Shown: positions 18,675 to 28,459 of the stretch, one piece after another
How the letters are laid out: every line of letters starts with the position of its first letter
How positions within the stretch are numbered: position 1 is the first letter of the stretch
Assembly: GCF_015645465.1 (NCBI RefSeq)
Contig: NZ_JADOEL010000001.1
Span: 459,555 to 523,554, forward strand
DNA length: 64,000 bases
Reading direction: 5' to 3'
From: Herminiimonas contaminans
Lineage (GTDB): Bacteria > Pseudomonadota > Gammaproteobacteria > Burkholderiales > Burkholderiaceae_D
The notes under the pieces: generated by a model
Database searches by the model: none
The model's input: the letters and a program-made list of their open reading frames with translations, nothing else
Told to the model about the DNA's origin: nothing
Position numbers and translations under genes: made by a program

Positions 18675-19409
18675 CTAGAGTTTAATCCCGGTGTGCAATG
18701 CCGCCACGCCGGCTGTCAAATTAAAATACTCGACTCTTTCAAGCCCAGCATCCTGCATCATTTTTTTCAGTGTTTCCTGATCCGGATGCATGCGGATCGA
18801 TTCAGCCAGATACCGGTAACTCTCGGCATCATTTGCAATACGCTTGCCCAACCACGGCAACACTGAAAACGAATACACGTCATACGGTTTTTGTAATGGC
18901 TCCCATACTTTCGAGAACTCCAGCACCAGCAACTTGCCACCGGGCTTCAATACACGCCGCATTTCTGCCAGCGCCACATCCTTGTGCGTCATATTGCGCA
19001 AACCGAAAGCGACACTGACGCGATCAAAATAGTTATCGGGGAAAGGCAATTTCTCCGCATCACATAAGGATGTTGGGGTAATCAAGCCTTTATTCAACAG
19101 TCGATCGCGCCCGACACGCAACATCGACTCATTAATATCCGTCAGCCAGACTTCACCGGTGCTACCTGCCTGGCGTGCGAACGCCTTGGCCAGGTCACCC
19201 GTGCCACCGGCAATATCCAGCACTTTGAAACCGGGGCGCACACCAGCTTGTGCAATCGTGAAGGTCTTCCATACACGATGCAGGCCCGCCGACATGAAGT
19301 CATTCATCACGTCGTACTTGGCGGCAACGGAGTGAAACACTTCCGCGACCTTGTGGACTTTCTCTTCTTCAGCGACGGTTTGGTAACCGAAATGTGTGGA
19401 ATTTGTCAT
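18675..19409 (-). CDS. ubiE: Ubiquinone/menaquinone C-methyltransferase
   Basis: A 244-residue SAM-dependent methyltransferase. It has the SAM-binding motif [16 protein letters not shown] (about residues 64-79) and both UbiE family signatures ([17 protein letters not shown] and [16 protein letters not shown]). It methylates the demethoxyubiquinone ring precursor (and demethylmenaquinone where present). A TATAAT box lies only about 15 bp upstream of the ATG, implying a very short leader. Confidence 0.95.
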   Translation of the reverse strand: MTNSTHFGYQTVAEEEKVHKVAEVFHSVAAKYDVMNDFMSAGLHRVWKTFTIAQAGVRPGFKVLDIAGGTGDLAKAFARQAGSTGEVWLTDINESMLRVGRDRLLNKGLITPTSLCDAEKLPFPDNYFDRVSVAFGLRNMTHKDVALAEMRRVLKPGGKLLVLEFSKVWEPLQKPYDVYSFSVLPWLGKRIANDAESYRYLAESIRMHPDQETLKKMMQDAGLERVEYFNLTAGVAALHTGIKL

Positions 19410-19423
19410 AGCTAGCCAATTAC

Positions 19424-19429
19424 ATTATA
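19424..19429 (-). promoter_or_regulatory. Candidate -10 box for ubiE
   Basis: A perfect TATAAT on the minus strand; a TTCACA (19445-19450) lies 15 bp upstream, a short but possible -35 spacing. Start would fall near 19417, leaving about 8 nt before the ubiE ATG at 19409. Confidence 0.4.
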
Positions 19430-19496
19430 CAAGCGTTATTGAGATGTGAAGAAAACGTTAAAAATTATTTTTTACTTGCTGATCACACAATAAATT

Positions 19497-19510
19497 CAAA
19501 CTCGAGTTTG
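19497..19510. repeat. 14-bp perfect palindrome between DUF971 gene and ubiE
   Basis: CAAACTC followed directly by GAGTTTG, with no loop. It sits about 70 bp upstream of the candidate ubiE -10 box and just after the DUF971 stop codon. It could bind a dimeric regulator or be chance; no U-tract is present. Confidence 0.3.
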
Positions 19511-19528
19511 CTCACAAACCCAGTCAAA

Positions 19529-19966
19529 TCAATGACTTCCGCAACCAGAGCCGCCGGTCACTGCCTTGCTCATCGGTGCGTCACGTCCGCTTTCACGTGT
19601 AAACCCGGCCGCTTCGAGGCGACGCAGATAGTCTTCCCACAGGGCATCTTTATCGGTGCCGAGGTGGTACAGATACTCCCACGAAAAGATGCCGGTATCG
19701 TGACCATCGGAGAAAGAAGGTTTGATCGCGTAATTGCCAACCGGTTCGACGCCGGTGATTTCCACATTGCGCTGGCCGGTCTGCAGGGTTTCCTGCCCCG
19801 GGCCGTGACCACGCACTTCGGCCGACGGCGACCAGACGCGCATCAATTCAAATGGCAGCGAAAAAGTCGCGCCATCATCGAATTCGATTTCCAGTACGCG
19901 CGATTGTTTGCGCACCGTCAAGCCGGTGGGTTGTGGTGCAGGAGGTGTTTGTTTGGAACCAGCCAT
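19529..19966 (-). CDS. DUF971 (GBBH-like N-terminal) domain protein
   Basis: A 145-residue protein whose central part matches the DUF971 fold shared with the N-terminus of gamma-butyrobetaine hydroxylase (VLEIEFDDGATFSLPFELMRV, then YAIKPSFSDGHDTGIFSWEYL). In eukaryotic relatives this domain binds zinc; here its role is unknown. A C-terminal GGSGCGSH tail is present. The ATG at 19966 has a GAGA site and is preferred to 20005. It lies upstream of ubiE on the same strand. Confidence 0.82.
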   Translation of the reverse strand: MAGSKQTPPAPQPTGLTVRKQSRVLEIEFDDGATFSLPFELMRVWSPSAEVRGHGPGQETLQTGQRNVEITGVEPVGNYAIKPSFSDGHDTGIFSWEYLYHLGTDKDALWEDYLRRLEAAGFTRESGRDAPMSKAVTGGSGCGSH

Positions 19967-20043
19967 GATCGTCTCTCGTTCAGGGTGAGTGCAGGCGGCA
20001 AGCATACCGCCGATTGATTGTTCTGTGCTGTAGGTATATTTAC

Positions 20044-20472
20044 TCAGGCGCTGCAGTTTGCGTTGCGAACGATAGCCGTACGCAATGCAGGCAGCAAGGC
20101 GCGACGCTGCGCCAGTATATCGTCCGCAGTCTGGCGCTGTACTGCTGCCCAGACGGGACTCGGGAAATGCGCGTCATCGCTAAAGCGTGGGATCAGGTGC
20201 CAGTGCAGATGCGGCACCATGTTGCCGAGGCTGGCCAGATTGATTTTTTCCGCTTGCATCACTTCACGCAAGGCAGATTCAACCTGGCAGACTGTCTTCA
20301 TCAAAACCGAACGTTGTTCCGGTTGCAGATCCGTCATTTCTGCTACGTGCGCATTCCAGATCACGCGACAAAAGCCGGGGTACTGCGCATCGTCTACCAG
20401 CACGATGCGCAATTGCTCATTGCGGAACAATACTTCCCCGCCGCCTTCTTCACATAACTCGCAAGCCGCCAT
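20044..20472 (-). CDS. HIT family nucleotide-binding protein
   Basis: A 142-residue histidine-triad protein; the triad HLHWHLIPR is near residues 89-97, and a CxxC pair (CELC) is at the N-terminus. HIT proteins are nucleotide hydrolases or transferases; the substrate is not predictable. The start lies 2 bp after the stop of the large FAD/Fe-S gene, so the two are almost certainly co-transcribed. Confidence 0.85.
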   Translation of the reverse strand: MAACELCEEGGGEVLFRNEQLRIVLVDDAQYPGFCRVIWNAHVAEMTDLQPEQRSVLMKTVCQVESALREVMQAEKINLASLGNMVPHLHWHLIPRFSDDAHFPSPVWAAVQRQTADDILAQRRALLPALRTAIVRNANCSA

Positions 20473-20474
20473 CG

Positions 20475-23400
20475 TTACACCAGCACGCGTTCGATACCAC
20501 CGTTGTTGGCGCGATCGACGTACTCAGGCAACCAGTTAGGTCCGAGCAAATGCTTGGCCATTTCGACCACGATGTAATCAGCAGTGGTGTCCGAGTCTTC
20601 GTTGTAACGCGACAAGCCTTGCAGGCACGACGGGCACGAAGTCAGGATTTTGACGTCACCTGTGAAACCATCGCCGCGCAATTTATCCGCGCCCTTGGTC
20701 ATTTCTTCTTCCTTGCGGAAGCGCACCTGGGTCGAGATATCCGGACGCGTCACGGCCAGCGTGCCGGACTCGCCGCAGCAGCGATCATTCTTCTCGATCT
20801 TTTGATCGTCTACCGTCGTGATCAAGGCGTTCACCGTTTTCAACGGATCCTGCAATTTCATCGGGCTGTGGCAAGGGTCGTGATACATGTAACGCACGCC
20901 GTTCACGCCTTCCAGCTTCACGCCTTTTTCCATCAGGTATTCATGGATGTCGACGATGCGGCAACCCGGGAAAATTTTCTCGAATTCATAGCCTTGCAAC
21001 TGATCGTAGCAAGTACCGCAAGAAACGATGACGGTTTTGATATCCAGGTAATTCAACGTATTCGCCATGCGATGGAACAGCACGCGATTGTCGGTGATGA
21101 TTTTTTCCGCCTTGTCGTAATTGCCGGAACCACGTTGCGGATAACCGCAGCACAGGTAACCCGGCGGCAACACGGTTTGCACGCCGACGTTCCACAACAT
21201 CGCCTGCGTCGCCAGACCTACCTGCGAGAACAGGCGCTCGGAACCGCAACCCGGGAAATAAAACACGGCTTCGGTATCCATCGTCGTGGTCTTGGGATCA
21301 CGGATGATAGGTACGACTTTATCGTCTTCGATATCGAGCAAGGCGCGCGCCGTTTTCTTCGGCAGGTTGCCCGGCATCTTCTTGTTGATGAAGTGGATGA
21401 CCTGTTCCTTGATAGGCGGCTTGCCGACTGTCGCACGTGGCGCGGAAGTCTGTTTCTTCGCCAGCTTTTTCAGCACGTCATGACCAAAGCGCTGCGCCTT
21501 GTAGCCCCAACCTATCATGACCTGGCGCGTCGCATTGATGGTCGCCGGATCGGTCGCATTCAGGAAGAACATCGACGCAGCCGTACCCGGATTGAAGGAC
21601 TTCTTGTTCATCTTGCGCAGCAGGTTGCGCATATTCATAGACACATCACCAAAGTCGATATCGACCGGGCAAGGCGTCAGGCATTTGTGGCAAACCGTGC
21701 AGTGATCAGCCACGTCTTCGAACTCTTCCCAATGCTTGATCGAGATGCCGCGACGGGTCTGCTCTTCATACAGGAAGGCTTCTACCAGCAATGAAGTCGC
21801 CAGGATCTTGTTACGTGGCGAGTACAGCAAATTGGCACGCGGTACATGCGTCGCACATACCGGTTTGCATTTACCGCAACGCAGGCAATCCTTGACGCTA
21901 TTGGCTATCGCACCGATATCGCTTTGTTGCATGATCAGCGATTCATGGCCCATCAAGCCGAAAGATGGAGTGTAAGCATTGCGCAAATCTGCGCTCAGCT
22001 CAGACATATCCATCAGCTTGCCTTTGTTGAAGTGGCCTTCCGGATCTATGCGTCGTTTGTACGAACGGAAATCGGACAGTTCGGCTTCGGTCAGGAATTC
22101 GAGTTTGGTAATACCGATACCATGCTCACCGGAAATCACACCGTTCAGCGAACGTGCCAGCGCCATGATGCGCGCCACGGCTGCGTGCGCATCCTGCAGC
22201 ATCTGGTAGTGATCGGAGTTGACCGGAATGTTGGTGTGCACGTTGCCATCACCTGCGTGCATATGCAGCGCGACGAAGACGCGGCCACGCAATACACGTT
22301 TGTGGATGGCAGTAGCTTCATCCAGGATCAGGCGGAACGATGCGCCGCTGAAAATCTGGCGCAATGGCGCACGGATTTCTGTTTTCCACGACACGCGTAT
22401 GGTGCGATCCTGGATCACATCGAATACGGTCGCGTCCGGTTGCACCTGCAAACGCTCTTCGAATACCGGCAAGAGTTTTTCCAGACCCAGCGCGCCCAAC
22501 TCATCCTTCGCAGTACGCAAAGGTTGGTCGAGGTTATCCAGCATATAAGTCCAGCGTGCGGTGGCAGCAGCGATCAGCGCCTCTGCCTGATGCACGCGAT
22601 CTTCCAGCAATTCGGCGGCTGGAATGTCATCGCCTTCTGCATCATCGCTCTTGCCCAGTGGCAGATTGCCCTTGGTGAAGAAGGTGTGCAGCTCTTCCAG
22701 CAATTGCAGTTTATTGCCTATCGAAAGCTCTACGTTGATGCGTTCTATGCCATCCGAATATTCACCCATGCGATCCAGCGGGATCACGACGTCTTCATTG
22801 ATTTTGAAGGCGTTGGTGTGTTTGGAGATCGCAGCGGTACGCGCACGATCGAGCCAGAATTTTTTGCGTGCTTCCGGGCTAACTGCGACGAAGCCTTCGC
22901 CAACGCGGGTATTCGCCAGGCGTACGACTTCGGATGCAGCTTGCGCTACCGCGTTTTCATCGTCACCGACGATATCGCCGAACAAAGCCATCTTCGGCAA
23001 GATGCCGCGCTTGGATTTGGTCGCATAGCCGACTGCGCGCAGATAGCGCTCGTCCAGATGCTCAAGACCGGCCAGGATAGCGCCGCCCTTTTTGGTTTCG
23101 GCATCGAGGAAATCCTTGATCTCGACGATGGATGGAATCGCATCGCGCGAATGGCCGAAGAATTCCAGGCACACGGTACGCGTATGCTTGGGCATCTTGT
23201 GCAGAATCCAGCGCGCCGATGTAATCAGGCCATCGCAACCTTCTTTTTGCACACCCGGCAAACCGGACAGGAATTTATCGGTAACGTCTTTGCCCAGCCC
23301 TTCCTTGCGGAAGGTGCGGCCAGCGATTTCCAGCGTCTCGGTCTTGAATGGCTGGTTGACGCGGCCTTTCTCGGCCGGATGCGTCCATTCCAGCTTGAAC

Positions 23401-24473
23401 TTGGCGACCGGCGCATCATGGATCTTGCCGAGGTTGTGCTCCAGACGTGTGACTTCCAGCCAGTCGCCGTTAGGATCAACCATGCGCCAGCTGGCGAGGT
23501 TGTCGAGTGCAGTACCCCACAGCACGGCTTTCTTGCCGCCTGCGTTCATCGCGATATTGCCGCCTATACACGAAGCTTCGGCCGAGGTCGGATCAACCGC
23601 AAACACGAAACCGGCTTTTTCTGCCGCATCAGAAACCCGTTTGGTCACGACGCCAGCACCCGAATAAATAGTTGCGTATTCACGGTCTACGCCTGGCAGC
23701 ATGGTCATTTCAACCGCGCCCAGCGCTTCCAGTTTTTCGGTGTTGATAACAGCCGACATCGGCGTCAGCGGTACTGCGCCACCGGTATAACCGGTACCGC
23801 CGCCGCGCGGGATGATGGTCAGGCCGAGCTCGATACACGCTTTGACCAGGCCAGCCATTTCATCTTCGCTGTCAGGCGTCAACACCACAAACGGATATTC
23901 AACGCGCCAGTCGGTAGCGTCGGTCACGTGCGAGACGCGCGACAAGCCATCAAACTTGATATTGTCTTTTTCGGTATAGCGGCCCAGCACCCGGTTCGCG
24001 CGTTTGCGCAAATCGTAAGTACGACGGAATTCTTCGCCAAAGGCAGTGACTGCCTTGCGCGCCGATTTCAGCAGGGCTTCGACCGCAGCACCGCGACGTG
24101 CAGCATTTTCATCAGTCGAGGTAGCCAGGTCGGTAGTGCGACGCTTTTCGACTTCAACCAGACGGTGGTGCAAGGCATCGATCAAAGCCTGGCGACGCTT
24201 GGGATTGTCCAGCAGGTCGTCTTGCAGATAGGGATTGCGTTGCACGACCCAGATGTCGCCCAACACTTCGTACAGCATCCGTGCGGAACGACCGGTCTGG
24301 CGGGCACCGCGCAGCTCGTCGAGCAGCTGCCATGCATCCTCGCCCAACAGGCGAATCACGATTTCGCGGTCGGAAAATGAAGTGTAGTTATAGGGAATTT
24401 CACGCAAGCGGGTAGGCACGGCACCGCCAGGGCCATCCGCCAGAAGGTTCTGTATTTGTACTGGGGCGTTCAT
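20475..24473 (-). CDS. Giant FAD-linked oxidase / Fe-S oxidoreductase fusion (DUF3683)
   Basis: A 1,332-residue fusion. In order: an N-terminal DUF3683 region (about 1-160), an FAD_binding_4 domain with the glycine-rich [15 protein letters not shown] segment, an FAD-linked oxidase C-terminal domain ([13 protein letters not shown]), two ferredoxin-type clusters ([11 protein letters not shown] near 861 and [12 protein letters not shown] near 924), and two CCG domains ([10 protein letters not shown] near 1108 and [13 protein letters not shown] near 1229). The parts resemble GlcD/GlcF or D-lactate dehydrogenase modules in one chain, so a 2-hydroxyacid dehydrogenase passing electrons to quinone is likely. 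The substrate is unknown. The family start (MNAPVQ) is the ATG at 24473. Confidence 0.9.
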   Translation of the reverse strand: MNAPVQIQNLLADGPGGAVPTRLREIPYNYTSFSDREIVIRLLGEDAWQLLDELRGARQTGRSARMLYEVLGDIWVVQRNPYLQDDLLDNPKRRQALIDALHHRLVEVEKRRTTDLATSTDENAARRGAAVEALLKSARKAVTAFGEEFRRTYDLRKRANRVLGRYTEKDNIKFDGLSRVSHVTDATDWRVEYPFVVLTPDSEDEMAGLVKACIELGLTIIPRGGGTGYTGGAVPLTPMSAVINTEKLEALGAVEMTMLPGVDREYATIYSGAGVVTKRVSDAAEKAGFVFAVDPTSAEASCIGGNIAMNAGGKKAVLWGTALDNLASWRMVDPNGDWLEVTRLEHNLGKIHDAPVAKFKLEWTHPAEKGRVNQPFKTETLEIAGRTFRKEGLGKDVTDKFLSGLPGVQKEGCDGLITSARWILHKMPKHTRTVCLEFFGHSRDAIPSIVEIKDFLDAETKKGGAILAGLEHLDERYLRAVGYATKSKRGILPKMALFGDIVGDDENAVAQAASEVVRLANTRVGEGFVAVSPEARKKFWLDRARTAAISKHTNAFKINEDVVIPLDRMGEYSDGIERINVELSIGNKLQLLEELHTFFTKGNLPLGKSDDAEGDDIPAAELLEDRVHQAEALIAAATARWTYMLDNLDQPLRTAKDELGALGLEKLLPVFEERLQVQPDATVFDVIQDRTIRVSWKTEIRAPLRQIFSGASFRLILDEATAIHKRVLRGRVFVALHMHAGDGNVHTNIPVNSDHYQMLQDAHAAVARIMALARSLNGVISGEHGIGITKLEFLTEAELSDFRSYKRRIDPEGHFNKGKLMDMSELSADLRNAYTPSFGLMGHESLIMQQSDIGAIANSVKDCLRCGKCKPVCATHVPRANLLYSPRNKILATSLLVEAFLYEEQTRRGISIKHWEEFEDVADHCTVCHKCLTPCPVDIDFGDVSMNMRNLLRKMNKKSFNPGTAASMFFLNATDPATINATRQVMIGWGYKAQRFGHDVLKKLAKKQTSAPRATVGKPPIKEQVIHFINKKMPGNLPKKTARALLDIEDDKVVPIIRDPKTTTMDTEAVFYFPGCGSERLFSQVGLATQAMLWNVGVQTVLPPGYLCCGYPQRGSGNYDKAEKIITDNRVLFHRMANTLNYLDIKTVIVSCGTCYDQLQGYEFEKIFPGCRIVDIHEYLMEKGVKLEGVNGVRYMYHDPCHSPMKLQDPLKTVNALITTVDDQKIEKNDRCCGESGTLAVTRPDISTQVRFRKEEEMTKGADKLRGDGFTGDVKILTSCPSCLQGLSRYNEDSDTTADYIVVEMAKHLLGPNWLPEYVDRANNGGIERVLV

Positions 24474-24614
24474 CAGTGGGTCAATTGAATTAACGCTAAA
24501 TACGCATTTTAGCTGATTGCGCTGCAACACGCCCGACAGACGTGCATGGCAGAAAAGGGAAAAATGATGGGCTGATCCGTATGAGCAGGGGTAAAAAGCG
24601 AGAAATCCGGCGTT

Positions 24615-25103
24615 TTAAAAGACATTCGCCAAATAATGCCAAAAACCATCAGGTATATAGAGCAGCAGCCAGGTCATGGTCAGGTAGCGCAGGAATTTGC
24701 CTATCGCCATATAGAGTACGCACGGCCAGAACGGCAATTTGAGCCATCCGGCCAGCAGGCACAGCGGGTCGCCTATGCCCGGCAGCCAGGCCAGCAGCAT
24801 GGTTTTGGCGCCGAAACGCTGCAACCAGCCAAACCAGCGGGTTTCCCTTTCCTTGGCAAATACCTGCTTCGCACCCCGCCCCATCCAGTAATTGACCACA
24901 CCGCCCAGGGTATTCCCGGCCGTGGCCACCAGCAAAACCGGCCAGAACAGGGCAGCATTTGCCTTGACGACCGCAAAGACGGCCGGCTCCGAGCCCAGCG
25001 GCAGCAGGGTCGCAGAGACAAAGCTGATGAGAAAGACTGAAAGCAGGCCGACTTCAGGTGCGGCCAGCGTCGTTAGCACCCACTGGACAGCGGTCTCAAC
25101 CAT
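24615..25103 (-). CDS. YqaA/DedA-related membrane protein
   Basis: A 162-residue membrane protein of the SNARE-associated (VTT) family, YqaA branch. It contains the stretch FLISFVSATLLPLGSEPAV, the GNTLGGVVNYWMGRG motif and several hydrophobic helices. Relatives act in membrane lipid or phospholipid handling; the exact role is not known. It diverges from ilvA and lies 141 bp upstream of the large FAD/Fe-S gene on the same strand. Confidence 0.8.
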   Translation of the reverse strand: MVETAVQWVLTTLAAPEVGLLSVFLISFVSATLLPLGSEPAVFAVVKANAALFWPVLLVATAGNTLGGVVNYWMGRGAKQVFAKERETRWFGWLQRFGAKTMLLAWLPGIGDPLCLLAGWLKLPFWPCVLYMAIGKFLRYLTMTWLLLYIPDGFWHYLANVF

Positions 25104-25174
25104 GCATCACGCGTATCAGCAAATTCAAGGGCAATAGATTCAAATCGCAGGCTCATTCATATTGAGTGAAAGAA

Positions 25175-25200
25175 AGCTATATCAGCATGCTGATATAGCT
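25175..25200. promoter_or_regulatory. 26-bp perfect palindrome upstream of ilvA (candidate operator)
   Basis: A loopless perfect palindrome; the half-site is AGCTATATCAGCA. It lies about 50 bp upstream of the likely ilvA -10 box, in the region shared with the divergent yqaA-type gene. Lack of loop and U-tract argues for a DNA-level protein site rather than a terminator. Confidence 0.55.
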
Positions 25201-25236
25201 AGAACGCATCTCACGGATATTTGTGAAATGAGTTCT
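25201..25236. promoter_or_regulatory. Second imperfect dyad next to the ilvA palindrome
   Basis: Split arms AGAAC-n-CAT-nn-CAC pair with GTG-nn-ATG-n-GTTCT around an 8-nt centre (GGATATTT). It directly adjoins the 26-bp palindrome and ends 14 bp before the TATAAT box, where an operator would block RNA polymerase. Confidence 0.4.
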
Positions 25237-25250
25237 TAAACGCCGTCCAT

Positions 25251-25256
25251 TATAAT
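25251..25256 (+). promoter_or_regulatory. Candidate -10 box for ilvA
   Basis: A perfect TATAAT; no good -35 lies at the right spacing, so an activator or a weak -35 may be involved. Start would be near 25263, giving a leader of about 40-55 nt. Confidence 0.45.
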
Positions 25257-25318
25257 GATGTGCTGCGCCGCACGAAGACTAACCCTGTTTTCACAGCGCG
25301 CCCATGATATTGAATCCT

Positions 25319-26842
25319 ATGACTACCGACTATTTGAAGAAAGTTTTAACCGCGCGCGTCTACGATGTCGCCGTGGAATCCCCACTCGAGCTGGCACCAA
25401 CGCTGTCGCAGCGTGTGGGCAATCAGATTTACTTCAAACGCGAAGACATACAAAGCGTGTTCAGCTTCAAGCTGCGCGGTGCCTACAACAAGATGGCACA
25501 CCTGCCACCAGCGCAAATGAAGCGCGGCGTCATTTGCGCATCGGCTGGCAATCACGCCCAGGGCGTGGCACTGTCCGCCACCAAACTCGGGTGCCGTGCC
25601 GTGATTGTGATGCCGACCACGACTCCATCGGTCAAGGTGGAAGCAGTTAAAGCACGTGGCGGTGAAGTCGTGCTGTTCGGCGATTCGTATTCCGATGCTT
25701 ACCAGCATGCGCTGACACTGGAAAAGAAACTCAAGCTGACCTTTGTCCACCCATTTGACGATCCGGACGTGATCGCAGGACAAGGCACCATCGGCATGGA
25801 AATCCTGCGCCAGCACGCTGGCCCCATCCATGCGATTTTTGTTCCTATCGGCGGTGGCGGCCTGATCGCCGGTGTAGCCGCTTATGTCAAAGCCGTGCGT
25901 CCGGAAATCAAAGTCATAGGTGTACAGACTTCGGATTCCGATGCGATGGCGCGCAGCCTGCAAGCCGGACGACGTATCACTTTGCCGGATGTCGGCCTGT
26001 TCGCCGACGGTACTGCGGTCAAGCTGGTGGGTGAAGAAACCTTCCGTCTCGCGAAGCAATATGTAGATGAAGTCATCGTGGTCGATACCAATGAAGTATG
26101 CACCGCGATCAAGGATGTATTCCAGGACACGCGCAGCATCCTTGAGCCATCCGGCGCGCTTGCTGTCGCCGGTGCCAAGGCTTATATAGAACGTGCCCGC
26201 GCCAGCAAGAAGCCATTGAAGAATGAAACCCTGGTTACGGTTGCCAGCGGCGCGAATATGAATTTCGACCGCCTGCGCTTCGTCGCTGAAATGGCCGACG
26301 TCGGCACCGCACGCGAAGGTGTATTCGCCGTCACCATCCCGGAAGAACGCGGCAGCTTCAAGCGCTTCTGCGAACTGATCGGCCCGCGTAACGTCACTGA
26401 ATTCAACTACCGCATCAGCGATGACAAACTGGCGCACATCTTCGTCGGCATGCAAATCGCGGACCGTGATGAAGCCGGGAAAATCACCAAGCTATTTGAA
26501 AAGCATGGCTTCAAGACACTGGACCTGACGCATGACGAATTGGCGAAAGGCCATATCCGCCATCTGGTCGGCGGTAAGAGCGAACTCACGCAGGACGAGA
26601 TCCTGTATCGCTTTGAATTCCCGGAGCGTCCGGGCGCACTCATGCGCTTCCTCGACAGCGTGGCACCAAACTGGAATATCAGCCTGTTCCACTACCGCAA
26701 TCAGGGCGGCGATGTAGGCCGCATCCTGGTCGGTTTGCAAGTACCGAAGAAAGAAATGAAAACCTTCCGCACTTCGCTTGCAGGTCTCGGTTATCGCCAC
26801 TGGGATGAGACCGACAACCCTGTGTATAAATTGTTTTTGTAA
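25319..26842 (+). CDS. ilvA: Threonine ammonia-lyase, biosynthetic
   Basis: A 507-residue PLP enzyme that converts threonine to 2-oxobutanoate, the first step to isoleucine. The PLP lysine is in SFKLRGAYNKM (K51), the phosphate-binding loop is GGGGLIAG (178-185), and two ACT-like C-terminal regulatory domains (about 330-505) mark the isoleucine-inhibited biosynthetic form. An ATG five codons upstream (25304) is also possible; neither has a clear ribosome binding site. A dyad-rich region and a TATAAT box precede the gene. Confidence 0.94.
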   Translation: MTTDYLKKVLTARVYDVAVESPLELAPTLSQRVGNQIYFKREDIQSVFSFKLRGAYNKMAHLPPAQMKRGVICASAGNHAQGVALSATKLGCRAVIVMPTTTPSVKVEAVKARGGEVVLFGDSYSDAYQHALTLEKKLKLTFVHPFDDPDVIAGQGTIGMEILRQHAGPIHAIFVPIGGGGLIAGVAAYVKAVRPEIKVIGVQTSDSDAMARSLQAGRRITLPDVGLFADGTAVKLVGEETFRLAKQYVDEVIVVDTNEVCTAIKDVFQDTRSILEPSGALAVAGAKAYIERARASKKPLKNETLVTVASGANMNFDRLRFVAEMADVGTAREGVFAVTIPEERGSFKRFCELIGPRNVTEFNYRISDDKLAHIFVGMQIADRDEAGKITKLFEKHGFKTLDLTHDELAKGHIRHLVGGKSELTQDEILYRFEFPERPGALMRFLDSVAPNWNISLFHYRNQGGDVGRILVGLQVPKKEMKTFRTSLAGLGYRHWDETDNPVYKLFL

Positions 26843-26854
26843 AAAGTTATCGTC

Positions 26855-27694
26855 ATGAGCACTTCATCCACACCAGACGCGTCGCCGCTGGGCAAGCCAT
26901 CGGTTTACCAGACCCAGTACGATCCGTCGCTACTGTTCCCGATACCACGCCAGGGCAAGCGCGATGAACTGGGTTTGTCCGGCGACCTGCCTTTCTTTGG
27001 TGTCGATATCTGGAATGCCTATGAATTGTCGTGGCTGAATATGCGCGGCAAGCCGCAAGTGGCAATCGCACGCATCATGGCACCGGCCGATTCGCCTAAC
27101 ATCATCGAATCGAAATCGTTCAAGCTTTATCTGAATTCATTTAACCAGACCAAGCTGGGCGGCACGGACGCCTTGCTGGAGTTATTGCGCGCAGATTTGT
27201 CGGCAGGCTTTGGTGCACCTGTACAGATCTCACTGACATTGCCGGAAGACTTCAGCAAGATCAGCATCGGTGAGCTCGATGGAGTCTTGCTGGACAGACT
27301 GGACATAGAAGTAAACGACTACACGCCGGATCCTTCGCTGCTGCAAGCCGCACATGATGAAGCGCCAGTGGAAGAAACCCTGTTGTCCAATTTGCTGAAA
27401 TCGAATTGCCTGGTCACCGGCCAGCCGGACTGGGGCAGCGTGCAAATCCATTACGTGGGACCGCAGATTAATCAGGCCGGCTTGCTGCACTACCTGATAG
27501 GTTTCCGCGAACACAACGAATTCCATGAACAATGCGTAGAACGTATCTTTATGGACATTTTGCGTCAGTGCAAACCGCAAAAACTTGCTGTTTATGCACG
27601 CTATACCCGTCGCGGCGGTCTCGACATCAACCCGTGGCGCAGCAATTTCAGCACTGGCAAACCGCCGTCTAACGCCCGTAACGCAAGGCAGTAA
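26855..27694 (+). CDS. queF: NADPH-dependent preQ0 reductase
   Basis: A 279-residue QueF of the long two-domain type. It reduces 7-cyano-7-deazaguanine to preQ1 for queuosine in tRNA. Visible features are the substrate-binding motif [13 protein letters not shown] (about residues 89-101) and the catalytic cysteine in [12 protein letters not shown] (about 188-199). It starts 12 bp after ilvA and is probably co-transcribed with it, although the pathways are unrelated. Confidence 0.93.
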   Translation: MSTSSTPDASPLGKPSVYQTQYDPSLLFPIPRQGKRDELGLSGDLPFFGVDIWNAYELSWLNMRGKPQVAIARIMAPADSPNIIESKSFKLYLNSFNQTKLGGTDALLELLRADLSAGFGAPVQISLTLPEDFSKISIGELDGVLLDRLDIEVNDYTPDPSLLQAAHDEAPVEETLLSNLLKSNCLVTGQPDWGSVQIHYVGPQINQAGLLHYLIGFREHNEFHEQCVERIFMDILRQCKPQKLAVYARYTRRGGLDINPWRSNFSTGKPPSNARNARQ

Positions 27695-27712
27695 GCACGA
27701 TGTAAGTTCCAT

Positions 27713-27739
27713 GGATGAAGCTATTTATATGCTTCATCC
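27713..27739. repeat. Hairpin after queF
   Basis: Perfect 9-bp arms GGATGAAGC and GCTTCATCC with a 9-nt AT loop, 18 bp after the queF stop codon. There is no U-tract, so it may be a weak or Rho-assisted terminator or an RNA-stabilising end. Confidence 0.45.
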
Positions 27740-27935
27740 GGGCTTAACGTATCAGTTGGCTTGTGGTCTAATCGATCTATCAGAAAACAGCAATAACTAT
27801 GGCAAGTCGCATTAAAAAGGTGCGTCTTATCTGCAACAGACGGGTCGGCACCGGCCCAGCTTTCCCGATTCAGGCCCTATCGCCATCGAATAGGCCTATA
27901 ATTCCTCGCAGAGTCCTTTTTTTGTGCGTCGCACC
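27740..27935 (+). other. queF-ptsN intergenic region with a TATAAT box and a 46-codon frame
   Basis: A TATAAT at 27897-27902 lies 34 bp upstream of the ptsN ATG but lacks a good -35. A small open frame runs from ATG 27799 to a TGA at 27937-27939, overlapping the ptsN start as ATGA. It would encode 46 residues with a basic N-terminus (MASRIKKVRLICNRRV). It has no ribosome binding site and I do not call it a gene. Confidence 0.3.
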
Positions 27936-28409
27936 ATGAACCATTTAAGTCAGATTCTCCCCCCTGCCAACGTAGTACTTGATCTGGATGTCTCCAGTAA
28001 AAAACGTACGTTCGAACAGGTAGGTTTAATTTTCGAAAACAACTGTGGCATTGCCCGTTCCGTCGTCTCCGACAATCTGTTCGCGCGCGAACGTCTGGGT
28101 TCGACCGGCCTCGGCCATGGCGTTGCCGTGCCTCACGGTCGCATCAAAGGTTTGAAAGCACCATTGGCAGCTTTCGTGCGCCTGGCGCAGCCGATTCCGT
28201 TTGAGTCGCCTGACGGACAGCCGGTAAATCTGCTGATTTTCCTGTTGATCCCGGATCACGTGACGCAACAGCATCTGGAAATCCTGTCCGAACTGGCAGA
28301 AATGTTTTCCGATGAAGCGTTCCGTAATTTGCTGGCCAGCACAGAAGATCCGGCGGCAGTCCATGCACGCCTGATTACCTGGCAGCCTAGCCTGCAAAGC
28401 ACCAACTAA
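27936..28409 (+). CDS. ptsN: Nitrogen PTS phosphotransferase IIA-Ntr
   Basis: A 157-residue EIIA domain of the fructose/mannitol type. The phosphorylated histidine is in [11 protein letters not shown] (H67). IIA-Ntr is the end point of a regulatory phosphorelay (PtsP-NPr-PtsN) that controls potassium uptake and other targets rather than sugar import. It is followed by hprK and rapZ, a common proteobacterial order. The ATG at 27936 is preferred to the in-frame GTG at 27924. Confidence 0.92.
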   Translation: MNHLSQILPPANVVLDLDVSSKKRTFEQVGLIFENNCGIARSVVSDNLFARERLGSTGLGHGVAVPHGRIKGLKAPLAAFVRLAQPIPFESPDGQPVNLLIFLLIPDHVTQQHLEILSELAEMFSDEAFRNLLASTEDPAAVHARLITWQPSLQSTN

Positions 28410-28459
28410 TCCGCCGCGCCTTTCCACGGCGCGCATCCTGTCCTGTCAGCATCCACAAC

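Noticed and set aside
21846..24380. 844-codon open frame on the plus strand opposite the FAD/Fe-S gene
   Set aside because: It is an antisense shadow of a strongly supported 1,332-residue gene; its translation is rich in His, Cys and Gln and shows no domain.
27820..27855. Possible structured RNA in the queF-ptsN gap
   Set aside because: GGTG/CACC and CGTCT/AGACG can pair, but the stems are interrupted and there is no terminator or matching known RNA shape.
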